DNA from: Robiginitalea sediminis | GTDB taxonomy: Bacteria > Bacteroidota > Bacteroidia > Flavobacteriales > Flavobacteriaceae | Direction of reading: 5' to 3' | DNA length: 64,000 nt | Assembly: GCF_002198115.1 (NCBI RefSeq) | Contig: NZ_NGNR01000004.1 | Span: 180,751-244,750, forward strand | Shown here: positions 26,880 to 35,647 of the stretch, piece after piece | How positions within the stretch are numbered: the first letter of the stretch is position 1 | Layout: every line of letters starts with the position of its first letter | Program-made: the position numbers and the translations under genes | Notes under the pieces: generated by a model | Told to the model about the DNA's origin: nothing | What the model saw: the letters and a program-made list of their open reading frames with translations, nothing else | The model's database searches: none

Positions 26880-27217
26880 CAAATACCGAAATCATTGGAA
26901 AGCTCGCCAATCACCTGTTCCACGTCACGTTTGAGCAACGGAAACCGCTCGCGGATGACGGACATATTGCCCTCGCTCTTACCCAGGGTTTCGATTTCCA
27001 ACGCTACGGCGCGGGTTTGCTCCATCCCCAGAAGATCCACATTGGGCTTGATCTTGTGTGCCAGTTTATAAACCTGGTCGTAGTTCGCGGCCTCAATAGC
27101 CTGCTCCAGGTCTTTCAGGTCCTGCGGTACCTCTTCCAGGAACACGGAAATCACGGACTGAACGAAGTCCATGTCCCCCTCAGCCATTTCATTGATTTTA
27201 TCGAGATTGTAAATCAT
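26879..27217 (-). CDS. Stand-alone Hpt (histidine phosphotransfer) domain protein
   Basis: A 112-residue helical protein with the Hpt motif: His54 in YKLAHKIKPNVDLLGM is the predicted phospho-accepting residue, followed by the helix containing IETLGKSEGN. The N-terminal helix (DMDFVQSVISVFLEEVP) is typical. Such proteins relay phosphate between hybrid histidine kinases and response regulators, but no kinase or receiver gene is nearby. It overlaps the upstream FAH-family gene by 4 bases and the cinA start by one, so it sits within a metabolic operon. The partner kinase is unknown. Confidence 0.88.
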   Translation of the reverse strand: MIYNLDKINEMAEGDMDFVQSVISVFLEEVPQDLKDLEQAIEAANYDQVYKLAHKIKPNVDLLGMEQTRAVALEIETLGKSEGNMSVIRERFPLLKRDVEQVIGELSNDFGI

Positions 27218-27828
27218 CCTTTGACATTTAAAGAAAACAGGGGCTTGCCCTCGAGGTACCCCACAAGGTAATCATTTGGCGCAACCCGTCCAACCCCCTC
27301 CGGGGTACCGGTAAAAATGATATCCCCTTTTTTCAGGGTAAAGAAAGTGGAGATATAGGCGATGAGTTCATCGATCTTCCAAAGCATCAGTGAGGTATCC
27401 CCGCGCTGAACCTGCTCCCCGTTCTTCTCCAGGACAAAATTCAGGTGCTCCCGACCGGCAAACTGCTCCTTGGGCACCCACTCCCCGATGACGGCCGCCC
27501 CGTCGAAGCCTTTGGCCTTCTCCCAGGGCAGGCCCTTTTCTTTAAGGCGGGACTGGAGGTCCCGTGCCGTAAAATCGATCCCCACGGAAAAAGCATCGTA
27601 ATAGGTTGGGGCAAACCTGGGGTCTATATGTTTGCCCACCTTGCAGATGCGCACCAACAGCTCTGCCTCGTAGTGGACGTCATCCGAAAACTCCGGAATG
27701 TAAAAATCCTGCTCCCGCGGCAGGATGGCCGAATCCGGTTTGATAAACAACAAGGGTTCCTCCGGGCGTTCGTTCTGGAGTTCTTCGATGTGGGCCGTGT
27801 AATTGCGGCCTATGCAAATAAGTTTCAT
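27214..27828 (-). CDS. Fumarylacetoacetate hydrolase (FAH)-family protein
   Basis: A 204-residue single-domain FAH-fold enzyme of the size of YcgM/FAHD1. Visible motifs: KLICIGRNYTAHIEEL, PLLFIKPDSAILP, the metal-binding DVHYEAELLVRI, SVGIDFTARDLQ, KGFDGAAVIGEW and the closing GDIIFTGTPEGVG. Relatives are acylpyruvate hydrolases or oxaloacetate decarboxylases; which reaction occurs here is not settled. Its last 4 bases overlap the Hpt gene. A short gap separates it from the DnaQ-like gene upstream, so exonuclease, FAH, Hpt and CinA may be one transcript. Confidence 0.9.
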   Translation of the reverse strand: MKLICIGRNYTAHIEELQNERPEEPLLFIKPDSAILPREQDFYIPEFSDDVHYEAELLVRICKVGKHIDPRFAPTYYDAFSVGIDFTARDLQSRLKEKGLPWEKAKGFDGAAVIGEWVPKEQFAGREHLNFVLEKNGEQVQRGDTSLMLWKIDELIAYISTFFTLKKGDIIFTGTPEGVGRVAPNDYLVGYLEGKPLFSLNVKG

Positions 27829-27858
27829 AGTACAGGTACCCCGAGGGGATATCCGGGC

Positions 27859-28638
27859 TTACGCGCCGGGGTTTTCGTTAAACGACTCCAGTTTGATCTG
27901 CGTCAGGACTTTCTTGGTATATAGGGGAAAGTCCGCGTTGAGGATCCACCCGAAATACCCGGGTTCCTGCTGCAGGACCTCGGTTACCTTGCGTCCCTTG
28001 TGCTTCCCGAAAGAGAATATCGGGTCCCCGTTCTCGTCCCTTAAGATAAACCCGGCAAAATCTACCGTATCCTTATGGGAGGAGAATGCAGCCAGGGCCT
28101 TGATGTTGTTCTCCAGTTCCGGGTACCGCTCCAGTTGGGCCAGCAAGACCTCGTAAGTGGCTTCGGTATCGGCCTGGGCACTGTGGGCGTTGCTCAGATC
28201 TTTATCGCAGTAGAATTTATACGCAGCTTCCAGGGTGCGCTTCTCCATCTTGTGGAAGATGGTTTGCACGTCTACGGCCACGGCAGATTTCATGTCGAAA
28301 TTCATCCCCGCACGGAGGAGTTCCTCGGCCAGGAGCGGGATATCGAATCGGTTGGAGTTGAACCCCGCCAGGTCGCACCCCCGTATCATTTGGTGGATTT
28401 CGCTGGAGAGGACTTTAAATGTGGGCTCCCCGGCGACTTTTTCGTCCGTAATCCCATGGATGGCGCTTGCCTCTTCGGGTATGGGTACCTCCGGGTTTAC
28501 CAGCCAGGTCCTGCTCTCCTTGTTCCCGTTGGGATAGACTTTAAGGATGGAAATCTCCACAATCCGGTCTGTGGCGATATTGGTCCCTGTGGTTTCCAGG
28601 TCGAAAAAGCAGATAGGTTTGGTCAGATTCAGTGCCAT
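27859..28638 (-). CDS. DnaQ-like DEDDh 3'-5' exonuclease
   Basis: A 259-residue exonuclease of the DnaQ superfamily. Exo I is CFFDLETTG (Asp13, Glu15), Exo II is AGFNSNRFDIPLL (Asp99), and Exo III is AHSAQADTEAT (His152, Asp157), so it is a complete DEDDh enzyme. The 90-residue C-terminal part (DENGDPIFSFGKHKGRKVTEVL and the GYFGWILNADFPL segment) is conserved in Bacteroidota homologues annotated as exonucleases. A proofreading, RNA-trimming or repair role cannot be told apart. Confidence 0.9.
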   Translation of the reverse strand: MALNLTKPICFFDLETTGTNIATDRIVEISILKVYPNGNKESRTWLVNPEVPIPEEASAIHGITDEKVAGEPTFKVLSSEIHQMIRGCDLAGFNSNRFDIPLLAEELLRAGMNFDMKSAVAVDVQTIFHKMEKRTLEAAYKFYCDKDLSNAHSAQADTEATYEVLLAQLERYPELENNIKALAAFSSHKDTVDFAGFILRDENGDPIFSFGKHKGRKVTEVLQQEPGYFGWILNADFPLYTKKVLTQIKLESFNENPGA

Positions 28639-28680
28639 GGTTCACATTTGGGCCGGGTGCATGGATGCCCCCGATTGTAT

Positions 28681-30027
28681 TTATATTTCCCGGTTGATAT
28701 CCCAGGATTCCAGGTAGTCGGCCACGGCCTTTACGAACATCCCGCCAAGAGCGCCGTTCACCACCCGGTGGTCGTAACTGTGGGAAAGGAACATCTTGGA
28801 CCGGATTCCAATAAAGTCGCCCTCCGGGGTTTCGATTACCGCTGGCATTTTCCGAATTGCCCCAAGGGCCAGGATCCCTACCTGGGGCTGGTTGATGATA
28901 GGGGTTCCGAATACGCTGCCAAAGGTCCCCACGTTGGTTACCGTGTAGGTGCCGTCCTTAATCTCGTCGGGCTTCAGTTCGCCCTTCCGGGCCCGGGCTG
29001 CCAGGTCGTTTACGGCCCGTGCCATGCCCACCAGGTTGAGTTGGTCAGCATTCTTGATGACCGGGACAATCAGGTTGCCATCGGCCAGGGCCGCGGCCAT
29101 GCCCAAGTTTATATTTTTACGCCGGATGACGTTGTCTCCGTCTACAGAGATATTCATCATCGGGTACTTTTTAAGCGCCATCGCCACGGCCTCCATAAAG
29201 ATGGGCGTAAAAGTGAGCTTTTCCCCTTCCCGTGCCTGGAAGGCATCCTTGACCTTGTCGCGCCATTGCACCACCTGGGTTACATCCACTTCCACAAAGC
29301 TCTGGACATGGGCGGAAGTCGCCACGCTTTCTGCCATGTGTTTGGCGATGAGTTTGCCCATGCGCGTCATGGGGATGACCTCATCACCCTGGCCTGCAAC
29401 GGCTGTCACAGCCGGGGCAGCCTTGGGTGCAGGGGAAGCCTGGGCGGCAGGCGCAGGCTCCGGTGTGGCTGGGGGAGCCGCAGCGGGCTTAACCGGTTGC
29501 GCACCCCTGTTTTCGATATACGTCAGCATATCCTGTTTGGTTACCCTTCCTTCTTTTCCGGTTCCCGGAATCCGGTCGAGTTCCTCCTGCCCTATGCCCT
29601 CCTGCCGGGCCATATTGCGGACCAGGGGGGAATAAAACCGCTCCGAAGTCGAGGCCGGAGCCGCGGTCGGGTCCGGGGTCACGGTCTGGCGAACAGCCGT
29701 TATTTCCTTTTCAACAACCGCTGCAGTCTGGGCCGCGGCAGGTTCCGGTACCTGGGTGACTTCGGCCTTTTCCGGCTGTGCCGCACCTCCGGTTTCAATT
29801 ACGGCTACCACCTGGCCCACCTGGATGACGTCGTCTACTTCGAATCGCTTTTCCACCAGGACCCCGTCTACCTCGCTGGGTACCTCGGAGTCCACCTTGT
29901 CCGTGGCAATCTCGAAGACCGCTTCATCGGCTTCGATGGTATCGCCCACTTCCTTGAGCCAGGCGGTAAGGGTAGCCTCTGCCACACTCTCGCCCATTTG
30001 CGGTAATTTCAATTCGAATTTTGACAT
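28681..30027 (-). CDS. 2-oxoacid dehydrogenase E2 (dihydrolipoamide acyltransferase)
   Basis: A 448-residue E2 subunit. Order: one lipoyl domain (about 2-75) with the lipoyl-lysine Lys44 in IATDKVDSEVPSE; an Ala/Pro-rich linker; an E3/E1-binding domain with RFYSPLVRNMARQEGI and IPGTGKEGRVTKQDML; a second Ala/Pro linker; and a catalytic domain from about 215, ending SYDHRVVNGALGG. The active-site motif is His420 but Asn424 stands where most E2 proteins have Asp (HxxxDG). No E1 or E3 gene is adjacent, so substrate (2-oxoisovalerate, pyruvate or 2-oxoglutarate) is unassigned, although single-lipoyl Bacteroidota proteins like this are usually called branched-chain type. An exact -7 box lies upstream. 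Confidence 0.92.
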   Translation of the reverse strand: MSKFELKLPQMGESVAEATLTAWLKEVGDTIEADEAVFEIATDKVDSEVPSEVDGVLVEKRFEVDDVIQVGQVVAVIETGGAAQPEKAEVTQVPEPAAAQTAAVVEKEITAVRQTVTPDPTAAPASTSERFYSPLVRNMARQEGIGQEELDRIPGTGKEGRVTKQDMLTYIENRGAQPVKPAAAPPATPEPAPAAQASPAPKAAPAVTAVAGQGDEVIPMTRMGKLIAKHMAESVATSAHVQSFVEVDVTQVVQWRDKVKDAFQAREGEKLTFTPIFMEAVAMALKKYPMMNISVDGDNVIRRKNINLGMAAALADGNLIVPVIKNADQLNLVGMARAVNDLAARARKGELKPDEIKDGTYTVTNVGTFGSVFGTPIINQPQVGILALGAIRKMPAVIETPEGDFIGIRSKMFLSHSYDHRVVNGALGGMFVKAVADYLESWDINREI

Positions 30028-30064
30028 ATTCTCAAATTCAGACCGGATGCGTGATTAATTTTTG

Positions 30065-30072
30065 CAAAAATA
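30065..30072 (-). promoter_or_regulatory. -7 promoter element TATTTTTG for the E2 gene
   Basis: An exact TAnnTTTG match on the minus strand, 37 bases before the E2 ATG, in the AT-rich gap after recR. No clear -33 box. Confidence 0.45.
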
Positions 30073-30104
30073 ACAAAATATCGTCCGTTTTATTGTGCTA
30101 TTTT

Positions 30105-30731
30105 TTATTCCTCCGATTGTTTTAGGGAGCCTTCGAAGGGAACGCGTTGTAAAATAGACCTGCCCAGGGTCACCTCGTCGGCATATTCCAGTTCGTCTCC
30201 CACCGGAATGCCCCGCGCAATGGTAGTAAGGCGGATGGGAAGCCCTTCCAGCTGGCGGGAGATATAAAAGTTAGTAGTATCCCCTTCCATAGTAGCACTC
30301 AGGGCAAAAATGATTTCTTTGGGCTCCCCGCCCCGCGCCCGGGAAACAAGAGAGGCGATGGTAAGGTCGTGGGGGCCTACTCCTTCCATAGGGGAGATCT
30401 TGCCCCCCAGTACATGGTACAGCCCGCGGTACTGGCCCGTGTTTTCGATGGCCATGACATCGCGAATGTCCTCTACCACGCAAAGGGTTTGGCGCTCCCT
30501 CTTGGGGCTGCTGCAAATGGCACATACCTCCTGGTCCGAAATATTGTGGCATTCCCCGCAGTAGCGCACCTGCTCCCGGAGTTCGAGCAATGCTTCCGAA
30601 AGACGACGCGCCTGGCCTTCCGGCTGGCGGAGCAAATGAAGCATAAGTCGCAGGGCCGTCCGCTTGCCGATCCCAGGCAGCAAGGCTACTTCATCGACTG
30701 CGCGCTGGAGCAGTTTTGAGGCGATTTCCAT
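30105..30731 (-). CDS. recR: Recombination protein RecR
   Basis: A 208-residue RecR, which with RecO loads RecA on gapped DNA. The N-terminal helix-hairpin-helix ([18 protein letters not shown]) is followed by the zinc finger [16 protein letters not shown] and a Toprim domain with [32 protein letters not shown] and the closing [18 protein letters not shown]. Length and motifs are normal. The start codon at 30731 lies only 4 bases after an exact -7 promoter box, so the message may be leaderless. Confidence 0.96.
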   Translation of the reverse strand: MEIASKLLQRAVDEVALLPGIGKRTALRLMLHLLRQPEGQARRLSEALLELREQVRYCGECHNISDQEVCAICSSPKRERQTLCVVEDIRDVMAIENTGQYRGLYHVLGGKISPMEGVGPHDLTIASLVSRARGGEPKEIIFALSATMEGDTTNFYISRQLEGLPIRLTTIARGIPVGDELEYADEVTLGRSILQRVPFEGSLKQSEE

Positions 30732-30735
30732 AGGG

Positions 30736-30743
30736 CAAAATTA
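30736..30743 (-). promoter_or_regulatory. -7 promoter element TAATTTTG, 4 nt before the recR start
   Basis: An exact TAnnTTTG match on the minus strand ending 4 bases before the recR ATG. With the usual distance to the transcription start, transcription would begin at or within a few bases of the ATG. Confidence 0.55.
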
Positions 30744-30903
30744 CAAACACCCCGGGAGTTTTCAGCGCTTGGGCCTGAATTTCGTTAAAGATGCCCTCTG
30801 GCAGCCAGACCCGCTTCCGGGCCGGTTCCCATAATCTATCTGAAGTTTTGTACTTTGGACGCTCCACAGCGACCCATATAAAAGAGGCGCTACAAAGGAC
30901 CCT

Positions 30904-32379
30904 ATGACGGCATTTCACATCCTTTTGCTCATTGGCGGGTACTTCTGCCTGCTGTTGCTGATTTCCTATTTCACCGGCAAGAATGACTCCAATGACGACT
31001 TTTTCCAGGCAGGCCGCCAATCCCCCTGGTACCTGGTGGCTTTCGGCATGATTGGCGCATCGCTTTCCGGGGTGACCTTTATCTCGGTCCCGGGCTGGGT
31101 CCAGAGTTCGCAATTCAGCTACATGCAGGTGGTCTTTGGTTACCTGGCCGGCTACCTGGTAATTGCCTGGGTTCTGTTACCGCTGTATTACCGCCTCGGG
31201 GTGACCTCCATTTACGAGTACCTGGACCAGCGCTTCGGAAACACCAGTTACAAGGTAGGGGCCATTTCATTTTTTATCTCCCGCGTGCTGGGTGCGGCAT
31301 TCCGGCTTTTCCTGGTGGCCATTGTCCTGCAGCAATTTGTGTTCGACGCCTGGGGCGTTCCCTTCGAGCTTACCGTGATTTTATCCATCCTGCTGATATG
31401 GGTGTATACCTTCAGGGGTGGTATCAAGACCATTGTCTGGACCGACACCCTCCAAACCCTTTTTATGCTGCTGGCGGTGGGCCTCTCCATTTACTTTATC
31501 AACCAGAGCCTGGGGTGGGACCTGGCAACATTCCTCACCTCGGAAGAACTCAAACAGTACAGCCAGGTTTGGTTTACCGAATCCCTCGCCGAGCGGAACC
31601 ACGTATTGAAATCCTTCCTGGGAGGCATGTTTATCACCATTTGTATGACGGGCCTGGACCAGGACATGATGCAAAAGAACCTCACCTGCAGGAACCTGGG
31701 CGAGGCCAAGAAGAATATGGTTTCCTTTAGCCTGGTCCTGGTCGTGGTAAAGTTTTTCTTCCTGTTGCTCGGGGCGCTCCTCTTTATCTATGCCGAGCGC
31801 TTTCAGATTGCCACCCCCTTAATGGACGGCTCCCCGAAAACCGATTTACTCTTCCCGGAAATCGCTCTTAACAGCGGCCTGGACCCCATAGTGGGGATTA
31901 CCTTTATGCTGGGGCTTATTGCCGCTGCCTACAGCAGCGCAGACAGCGCCCTGACCTCGCTCACCACCTCTTTTTGCGTGGATTTCCTCCAGATCCGCAA
32001 ACACCCGCAAGACAAGCAGAAAGCTTTGCGCAAAAAAGTCCACCTGGGCATGAGCGCCCTGTTGGTGGTCGTGGTAATCCTCTTTAAATATGTGCTGGAC
32101 CGCAATGTGATAGACGGACTGCTTACGGTTGCCACCTACACCTATGGCCCGCTTCTGGGGCTCTTTGCCTTTGGCATCCTGACCCCCTACGCCCTGCACG
32201 ACAAATGGGTAGGTGTGGTTGCCCTGATGGTGATCGGGGTGGTGGTCCTTTTGGTAAACCTGCAACAGACCCTACTGGGGGGGTACCAGTTCGGGTATGA
32301 ACTCCTGCCCATCAACGGGCTGCTTACCTTCCTTGCCCTATTGCTGATCCGCAGGAAAACCCGCTCCGACCTTCAGTAA
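30904..32379 (+). CDS. Sodium:solute symporter (SSS family)
   Basis: A 491-residue inner-membrane symporter of the SSS family, with about 13-14 hydrophobic helices along its length. Family landmarks are [22 protein letters not shown] near the first helices, [27 protein letters not shown], and [15 protein letters not shown]. It uses the sodium gradient to import a small solute; the substrate (sugar, amino acid, nucleoside or other) is not predictable from sequence. Upstream is a 172-base gap divergent from recR with a near -7 box (TACTTTGG). It converges on the CoA-binding gene with a 7-base overlap. Confidence 0.9.
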   Translation: MTAFHILLLIGGYFCLLLLISYFTGKNDSNDDFFQAGRQSPWYLVAFGMIGASLSGVTFISVPGWVQSSQFSYMQVVFGYLAGYLVIAWVLLPLYYRLGVTSIYEYLDQRFGNTSYKVGAISFFISRVLGAAFRLFLVAIVLQQFVFDAWGVPFELTVILSILLIWVYTFRGGIKTIVWTDTLQTLFMLLAVGLSIYFINQSLGWDLATFLTSEELKQYSQVWFTESLAERNHVLKSFLGGMFITICMTGLDQDMMQKNLTCRNLGEAKKNMVSFSLVLVVVKFFFLLLGALLFIYAERFQIATPLMDGSPKTDLLFPEIALNSGLDPIVGITFMLGLIAAAYSSADSALTSLTTSFCVDFLQIRKHPQDKQKALRKKVHLGMSALLVVVVILFKYVLDRNVIDGLLTVATYTYGPLLGLFAFGILTPYALHDKWVGVVALMVIGVVVLLVNLQQTLLGGYQFGYELLPINGLLTFLALLLIRRKTRSDLQ

Positions 32380-32741
32380 GTGCCGGTAGCCAGCATGACC
32401 AGGGTACAGGCTTCCACTACTTCCACGCCTGCCGCTTCCCATTTGGGGTAAGTCTCCGGGCTTTCGGCCCCCGGGTTAAAAATAACCCGCCTGGGCCGCA
32501 GACCAATTAACCGTTCCGTAAAGGGTTTCAGCAAGGAGGGGCGCATGTAAATGGTTATGGTATGAACCCCTTGCACATCATCTAAATTTGATGTAATTTT
32601 CAGGTTATAGGCGGTTCCCTCAACCAAACCAAAACCCATTGCCTCAAATCCTCTGTCCGACAGGCTTTTCATAGCCATATTACTATATCGTTGAGGTTTC
32701 AGGGAAGCTCCGAAGACAAGCGTTTTATCCGTTTTTAACAT
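32373..32741 (-). CDS. CoA-binding domain protein (YccU-like)
   Basis: A 122-residue single Rossmann-fold CoA-binding domain. The nucleotide-binding loop is [17 protein letters not shown], and later strands include [11 protein letters not shown] and [18 protein letters not shown], with a final [11 protein letters not shown]. Homologues bind CoA or related nucleotides; the function is unknown. The 3' end overlaps the symporter 3' end by 7 bases on the other strand. An exact -7 element (TATCTTTG, 32810-32817 on the minus strand) gives a leader of about 60 bases. Confidence 0.88.
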   Translation of the reverse strand: MLKTDKTLVFGASLKPQRYSNMAMKSLSDRGFEAMGFGLVEGTAYNLKITSNLDDVQGVHTITIYMRPSLLKPFTERLIGLRPRRVIFNPGAESPETYPKWEAAGVEVVEACTLVMLATGTY

Positions 32742-32809
32742 GTATGGCGTTAAATACTGTTAAGCGGTGTAACACAGATGGGAATCGTCCGTCTGTTACT
32801 ATACTATTG

Positions 32810-32817
32810 CAAAGATA
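32810..32817 (-). promoter_or_regulatory. -7 promoter element TATCTTTG for the CoA-binding gene
   Basis: An exact TAnnTTTG match on the minus strand, 68 bases before the ATG at 32741. No good -33 box. Confidence 0.45.
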
Positions 32818-32883
32818 CAATCATTGGTAACGCTGTATTTTTTGTAGTTAATGGTTAGTGTTTAGTATAGCCTACCAATGAAA

Positions 32884-32920
32884 GAAACCCCGCACCCGGA
32901 TTCCGGTGTTGCGGGGTTTC
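32884..32920. terminator. GC-rich hairpin of uncertain direction
   Basis: GAAACCCCGCA and TGCGGGGTTTC form an 11-bp stem around a 15-base loop that itself contains CCGGATTCCGG. On the minus strand it is followed by TTTCTTTC, on the plus strand by GTATTTG. No annotated gene needs a terminator here, so it may belong to an unrecognised short transcript. Confidence 0.45.
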
Positions 32921-33061
32921 GTATTTGTAAATACCTGTTTTCGTTAATGTTGGCACCCTGCCTCAGGTAGGGCGAATGTTAAAAGATACCGATACTGTAA
33001 CATTCCCCCTGGGCGCTCGTCTTGTCAATAACATCATCAATCAATCAAAAAACGAACTGTC

Positions 33062-35518
33062 ATGACTACCTGCCTTCGCGGGGTGGCGCTCTTTTTGTGT
33101 GCCCTGCTTACCCTATCTGCATCCCTCCCGGACCCGGAGACTGACCTTAAAGTTGGAAGTGTTACCGGGACTGTTATAGATCAAAGCCTCAAACAACCGG
33201 TAGCCTACGCCGCCGTGGTGGTGAAACAGGCTTCGGATTCTACCGTCGTAACCGGCGGCATCACCGAAGACAGCGGCACCTTCACAATCGAAAAGCTCCC
33301 GGAAGGCAGCTTTGTGCTGGAAGTCCAGTTTATCGGGTACAGGACCTACAAGGAATCCTTCACCATTACCCGGGGCCAGAAGAAGGTCGAACTCGGCACC
33401 ATTACTCTGGAAGAAGAGGCCACGGCTTTGAGCGGGGTTGAAGTGGTTGCCGAACGCACCACCATCGAACAAAAGGTAGACCGCAAGGTGATCAATGTGG
33501 GGAAAGACCTCACCACCGCAGGGGCTACGGCCTCGGACATCATGAACAACATTCCTTCGGTTAACCTCGACCAGCAGAGCGGGGAGATTACCATGAGGGG
33601 AAATGCCAATGTCCGCGTCATGGTGGATGGTAAATTATCGAATGTACCGGTGGCCCAGTTGCTCCGGCAAATCCCCTCCACGGCTATCAAGTCGATTGAG
33701 CTGATCACAAACCCTTCGGCCAAGTATAACCCGGAAGGCATGAGCGGGATTATCAATATTGTCCTGCATAAAAACGCCAACATCGGTTTTAACGGAAACC
33801 TGAACATGGGTCTGACCAAAGGCCTGGAGGCGAAGTTCAACAATTCCCTGGACCTGAACTACCGCAACGGTAAATTCAACCTCTATGGCAATGCCGGCAC
33901 CAATATCGGCAAATGGGTAAACGACGGGGAGCTCAACCGGCTGGAAGAAAACTCCATCCAGCAAATCGATGTGCTTTCCAACAACAAATCCTACCTCTAT
34001 AAGGTAGGGGTTGACTTTTACCTGAACGACCACAATACCTTGTCTTTCTTCACCAACCAGAATTATTTCGACGGCCGCTTCCGGGTAGATACCGATGTCC
34101 TTTATCCGGATAACCCTAACCTGAACCTGGGCCAGCTGCTGTTGAGCGATTCGGAAAACCACTCCCAGCAGTACAACTTCGATTACAAACTAGCCTTTGG
34201 CAAGGAAGGACATGGCCTGGAACTGGAGGTGGACCATAACCTTTTTGAAAGCGAGGAAGATGCGGACTTCAATCTGAGCGGGGCCTATCCCTTCCCGGAT
34301 TACGCCGATTTCGTGGATACCGAACGCACCCAGACCACCGTCAACCTGGACTACACCAACCCGGTGGATTCCCTCTCGAGGGTGGAACTTGGGGTGCAGG
34401 CGCGCCTATTCGGCACCGACACCGATTACGCCTCCACCGGGTTCTCCTATAACGCTCAGGGAGATCTGGTCCCAACCCCCACTACCGCCTTCGAATACGA
34501 CATGGACATCTATTCCGCCTATGCCACCTACAGCCGGAATGCGGGCAAATGGTCGTATCAGGTGGGCCTTCGGGTAGAAAATGTGGAAGTCCAGGCAGAC
34601 ACCAACCAGGTAAGGGCCTTCACCGACCGGTATACGGAGTTCTACCCCTCCGGTTTTGTCACCTTTGCGCCTAATGAGAAAGACCAGCTTCAACTCAGCG
34701 TGAGCCGGCGGGTAGATCGGCCCGGGCTTTCCCAGGTAAACCCTATCCGGGAGTTTTCCACCCCGCTGATCTCTTCCTTCGGGAACCCGGCCCTTTTGCC
34801 CCAGTTCACCTTCTCCTATGAACTGAACTACACACGCCGCTTTAAGCTGGGCAGTCTTACAGCCGGGGTCTTTTACCGGACCATCACCGACGAGATCAAC
34901 CGCGCCCTGTTCCTGGACCGGCTGGACCTGAACCGTATTGTGCTGTCCTTCGATAATTTCGACGACACCAACGCCTTCGGCGTGGAGCTCTCCTCCAACC
35001 TCAAACCGCTTTCCTGGTGGAGCATCAACGCGAGTTTCGACCTCTATAACCAAACCCAGCGGGGTTTCAGCGAAAGCCTTCCCCCCGGCCTGGCTAACCC
35101 GGGGGTGGACGACATCCAGACCCAAACCATCTCGGTGGAGAACACCGCCTGGAACCTCAGGGTAAACAACAGCCTGAAAGCCACTAAACAGTTAACCTTC
35201 CAGATCTTCGGGTTTTACCGCGGGCGCAACCGGACCCTGCAGTTCCAGCAGGAGCCTATCTATTTTATCAATACCGGGGCGCGCTATTCCTTTGCCCAGG
35301 GGAAAGGCACTTTGAGCCTGAATGTGAATGATGTCTTTAACTGGATGCAGGCGGAGATCTCGGCCGGGCAGCCCATCCCGCAGGAGGGCGTCTTTACCTG
35401 GGAGAGCCGCACCCTCTACCTGGGGCTGGCCTATCGGTTTGGCAGCGGCAAAAACAGGGCCTTATCCCGCAAACGCCGGGACAACGACACCAAAGAAGGC
35501 GGGGGAGGCTTATTCTAA
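33062..35518 (+). CDS. TonB-dependent outer-membrane receptor with carboxypeptidase-regulatory-like domain
   Basis: An 818-residue outer-membrane protein. A signal peptide (about 1-21, LFLCALLTLSAS) is followed by a CarboxypepD_reg-like beta-sandwich (about 32-115, with GTVIDQSLKQPVAYAAVVV and FIGYRTYKESF), a plug domain (about 130-230, with DIMNNIPSVNLDQQSGEITM, NVRVMVDGKLS and AKYNPEGMSGIINIVL), and a 22-strand-type barrel of the OMP_b-brl_3 kind. The final strand ends near LGLAYRFGSGKN, followed by a basic tail. No SusD partner is adjacent, so it is more likely a metal, siderophore or peptide receptor than part of a polysaccharide locus; the ligand is unknown. A terminator follows. Confidence 0.92.
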   Translation: MTTCLRGVALFLCALLTLSASLPDPETDLKVGSVTGTVIDQSLKQPVAYAAVVVKQASDSTVVTGGITEDSGTFTIEKLPEGSFVLEVQFIGYRTYKESFTITRGQKKVELGTITLEEEATALSGVEVVAERTTIEQKVDRKVINVGKDLTTAGATASDIMNNIPSVNLDQQSGEITMRGNANVRVMVDGKLSNVPVAQLLRQIPSTAIKSIELITNPSAKYNPEGMSGIINIVLHKNANIGFNGNLNMGLTKGLEAKFNNSLDLNYRNGKFNLYGNAGTNIGKWVNDGELNRLEENSIQQIDVLSNNKSYLYKVGVDFYLNDHNTLSFFTNQNYFDGRFRVDTDVLYPDNPNLNLGQLLLSDSENHSQQYNFDYKLAFGKEGHGLELEVDHNLFESEEDADFNLSGAYPFPDYADFVDTERTQTTVNLDYTNPVDSLSRVELGVQARLFGTDTDYASTGFSYNAQGDLVPTPTTAFEYDMDIYSAYATYSRNAGKWSYQVGLRVENVEVQADTNQVRAFTDRYTEFYPSGFVTFAPNEKDQLQLSVSRRVDRPGLSQVNPIREFSTPLISSFGNPALLPQFTFSYELNYTRRFKLGSLTAGVFYRTITDEINRALFLDRLDLNRIVLSFDNFDDTNAFGVELSSNLKPLSWWSINASFDLYNQTQRGFSESLPPGLANPGVDDIQTQTISVENTAWNLRVNNSLKATKQLTFQIFGFYRGRNRTLQFQQEPIYFINTGARYSFAQGKGTLSLNVNDVFNWMQAEISAGQPIPQEGVFTWESRTLYLGLAYRFGSGKNRALSRKRRDNDTKEGGGGLF

Positions 35519-35575
35519 GCGTATAGGCAGGCGCGTTAAGGGAATGGGTTGGTTGACCCTTTCGCGCACAGCCTG

Positions 35576-35614
35576 AAGGGAACCCTGGCCTCCATGGCCG
35601 GGGTTCCTTATTTT
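35576..35614 (+). terminator. Intrinsic terminator after the TonB receptor gene
   Basis: AAGGGAACCCTGGCC, a 5-base loop and GGCCGGGGTTCCTT form a long stem with one G-T pair, followed by ATTTT. It lies between the receptor stop (35518) and the fabH stop (35648). Confidence 0.75.
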
Positions 35615-35647
35615 ATGGAAGTACTGGGCGGATTGTTAACGAGTGGA

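Larger units (their letters stand above)
32742..33061. other. Intergenic region with two nested hairpin candidates
   Basis: A 320-base gap between the CoA-binding gene and the TonB receptor. It holds the minus-strand -7 box at 32810-32817, a 9-bp inverted repeat TCATTGGTA / TACCAATGA (32821-32829 and 32873-32881), a GC-rich hairpin (32884-32920), a shorter hairpin CCCTGCC/GGTAGGG around 32957-32973, and the leader of the TonB-receptor gene. No tRNA or good coding frame was seen. The part from 32818 to 32880 is AT-rich. Confidence 0.5.

Noticed and set aside
28075..30006. 643-codon plus-strand frame across the DnaQ-like and E2 genes
   Set aside because: It crosses two well-supported minus-strand genes and shows no family features.
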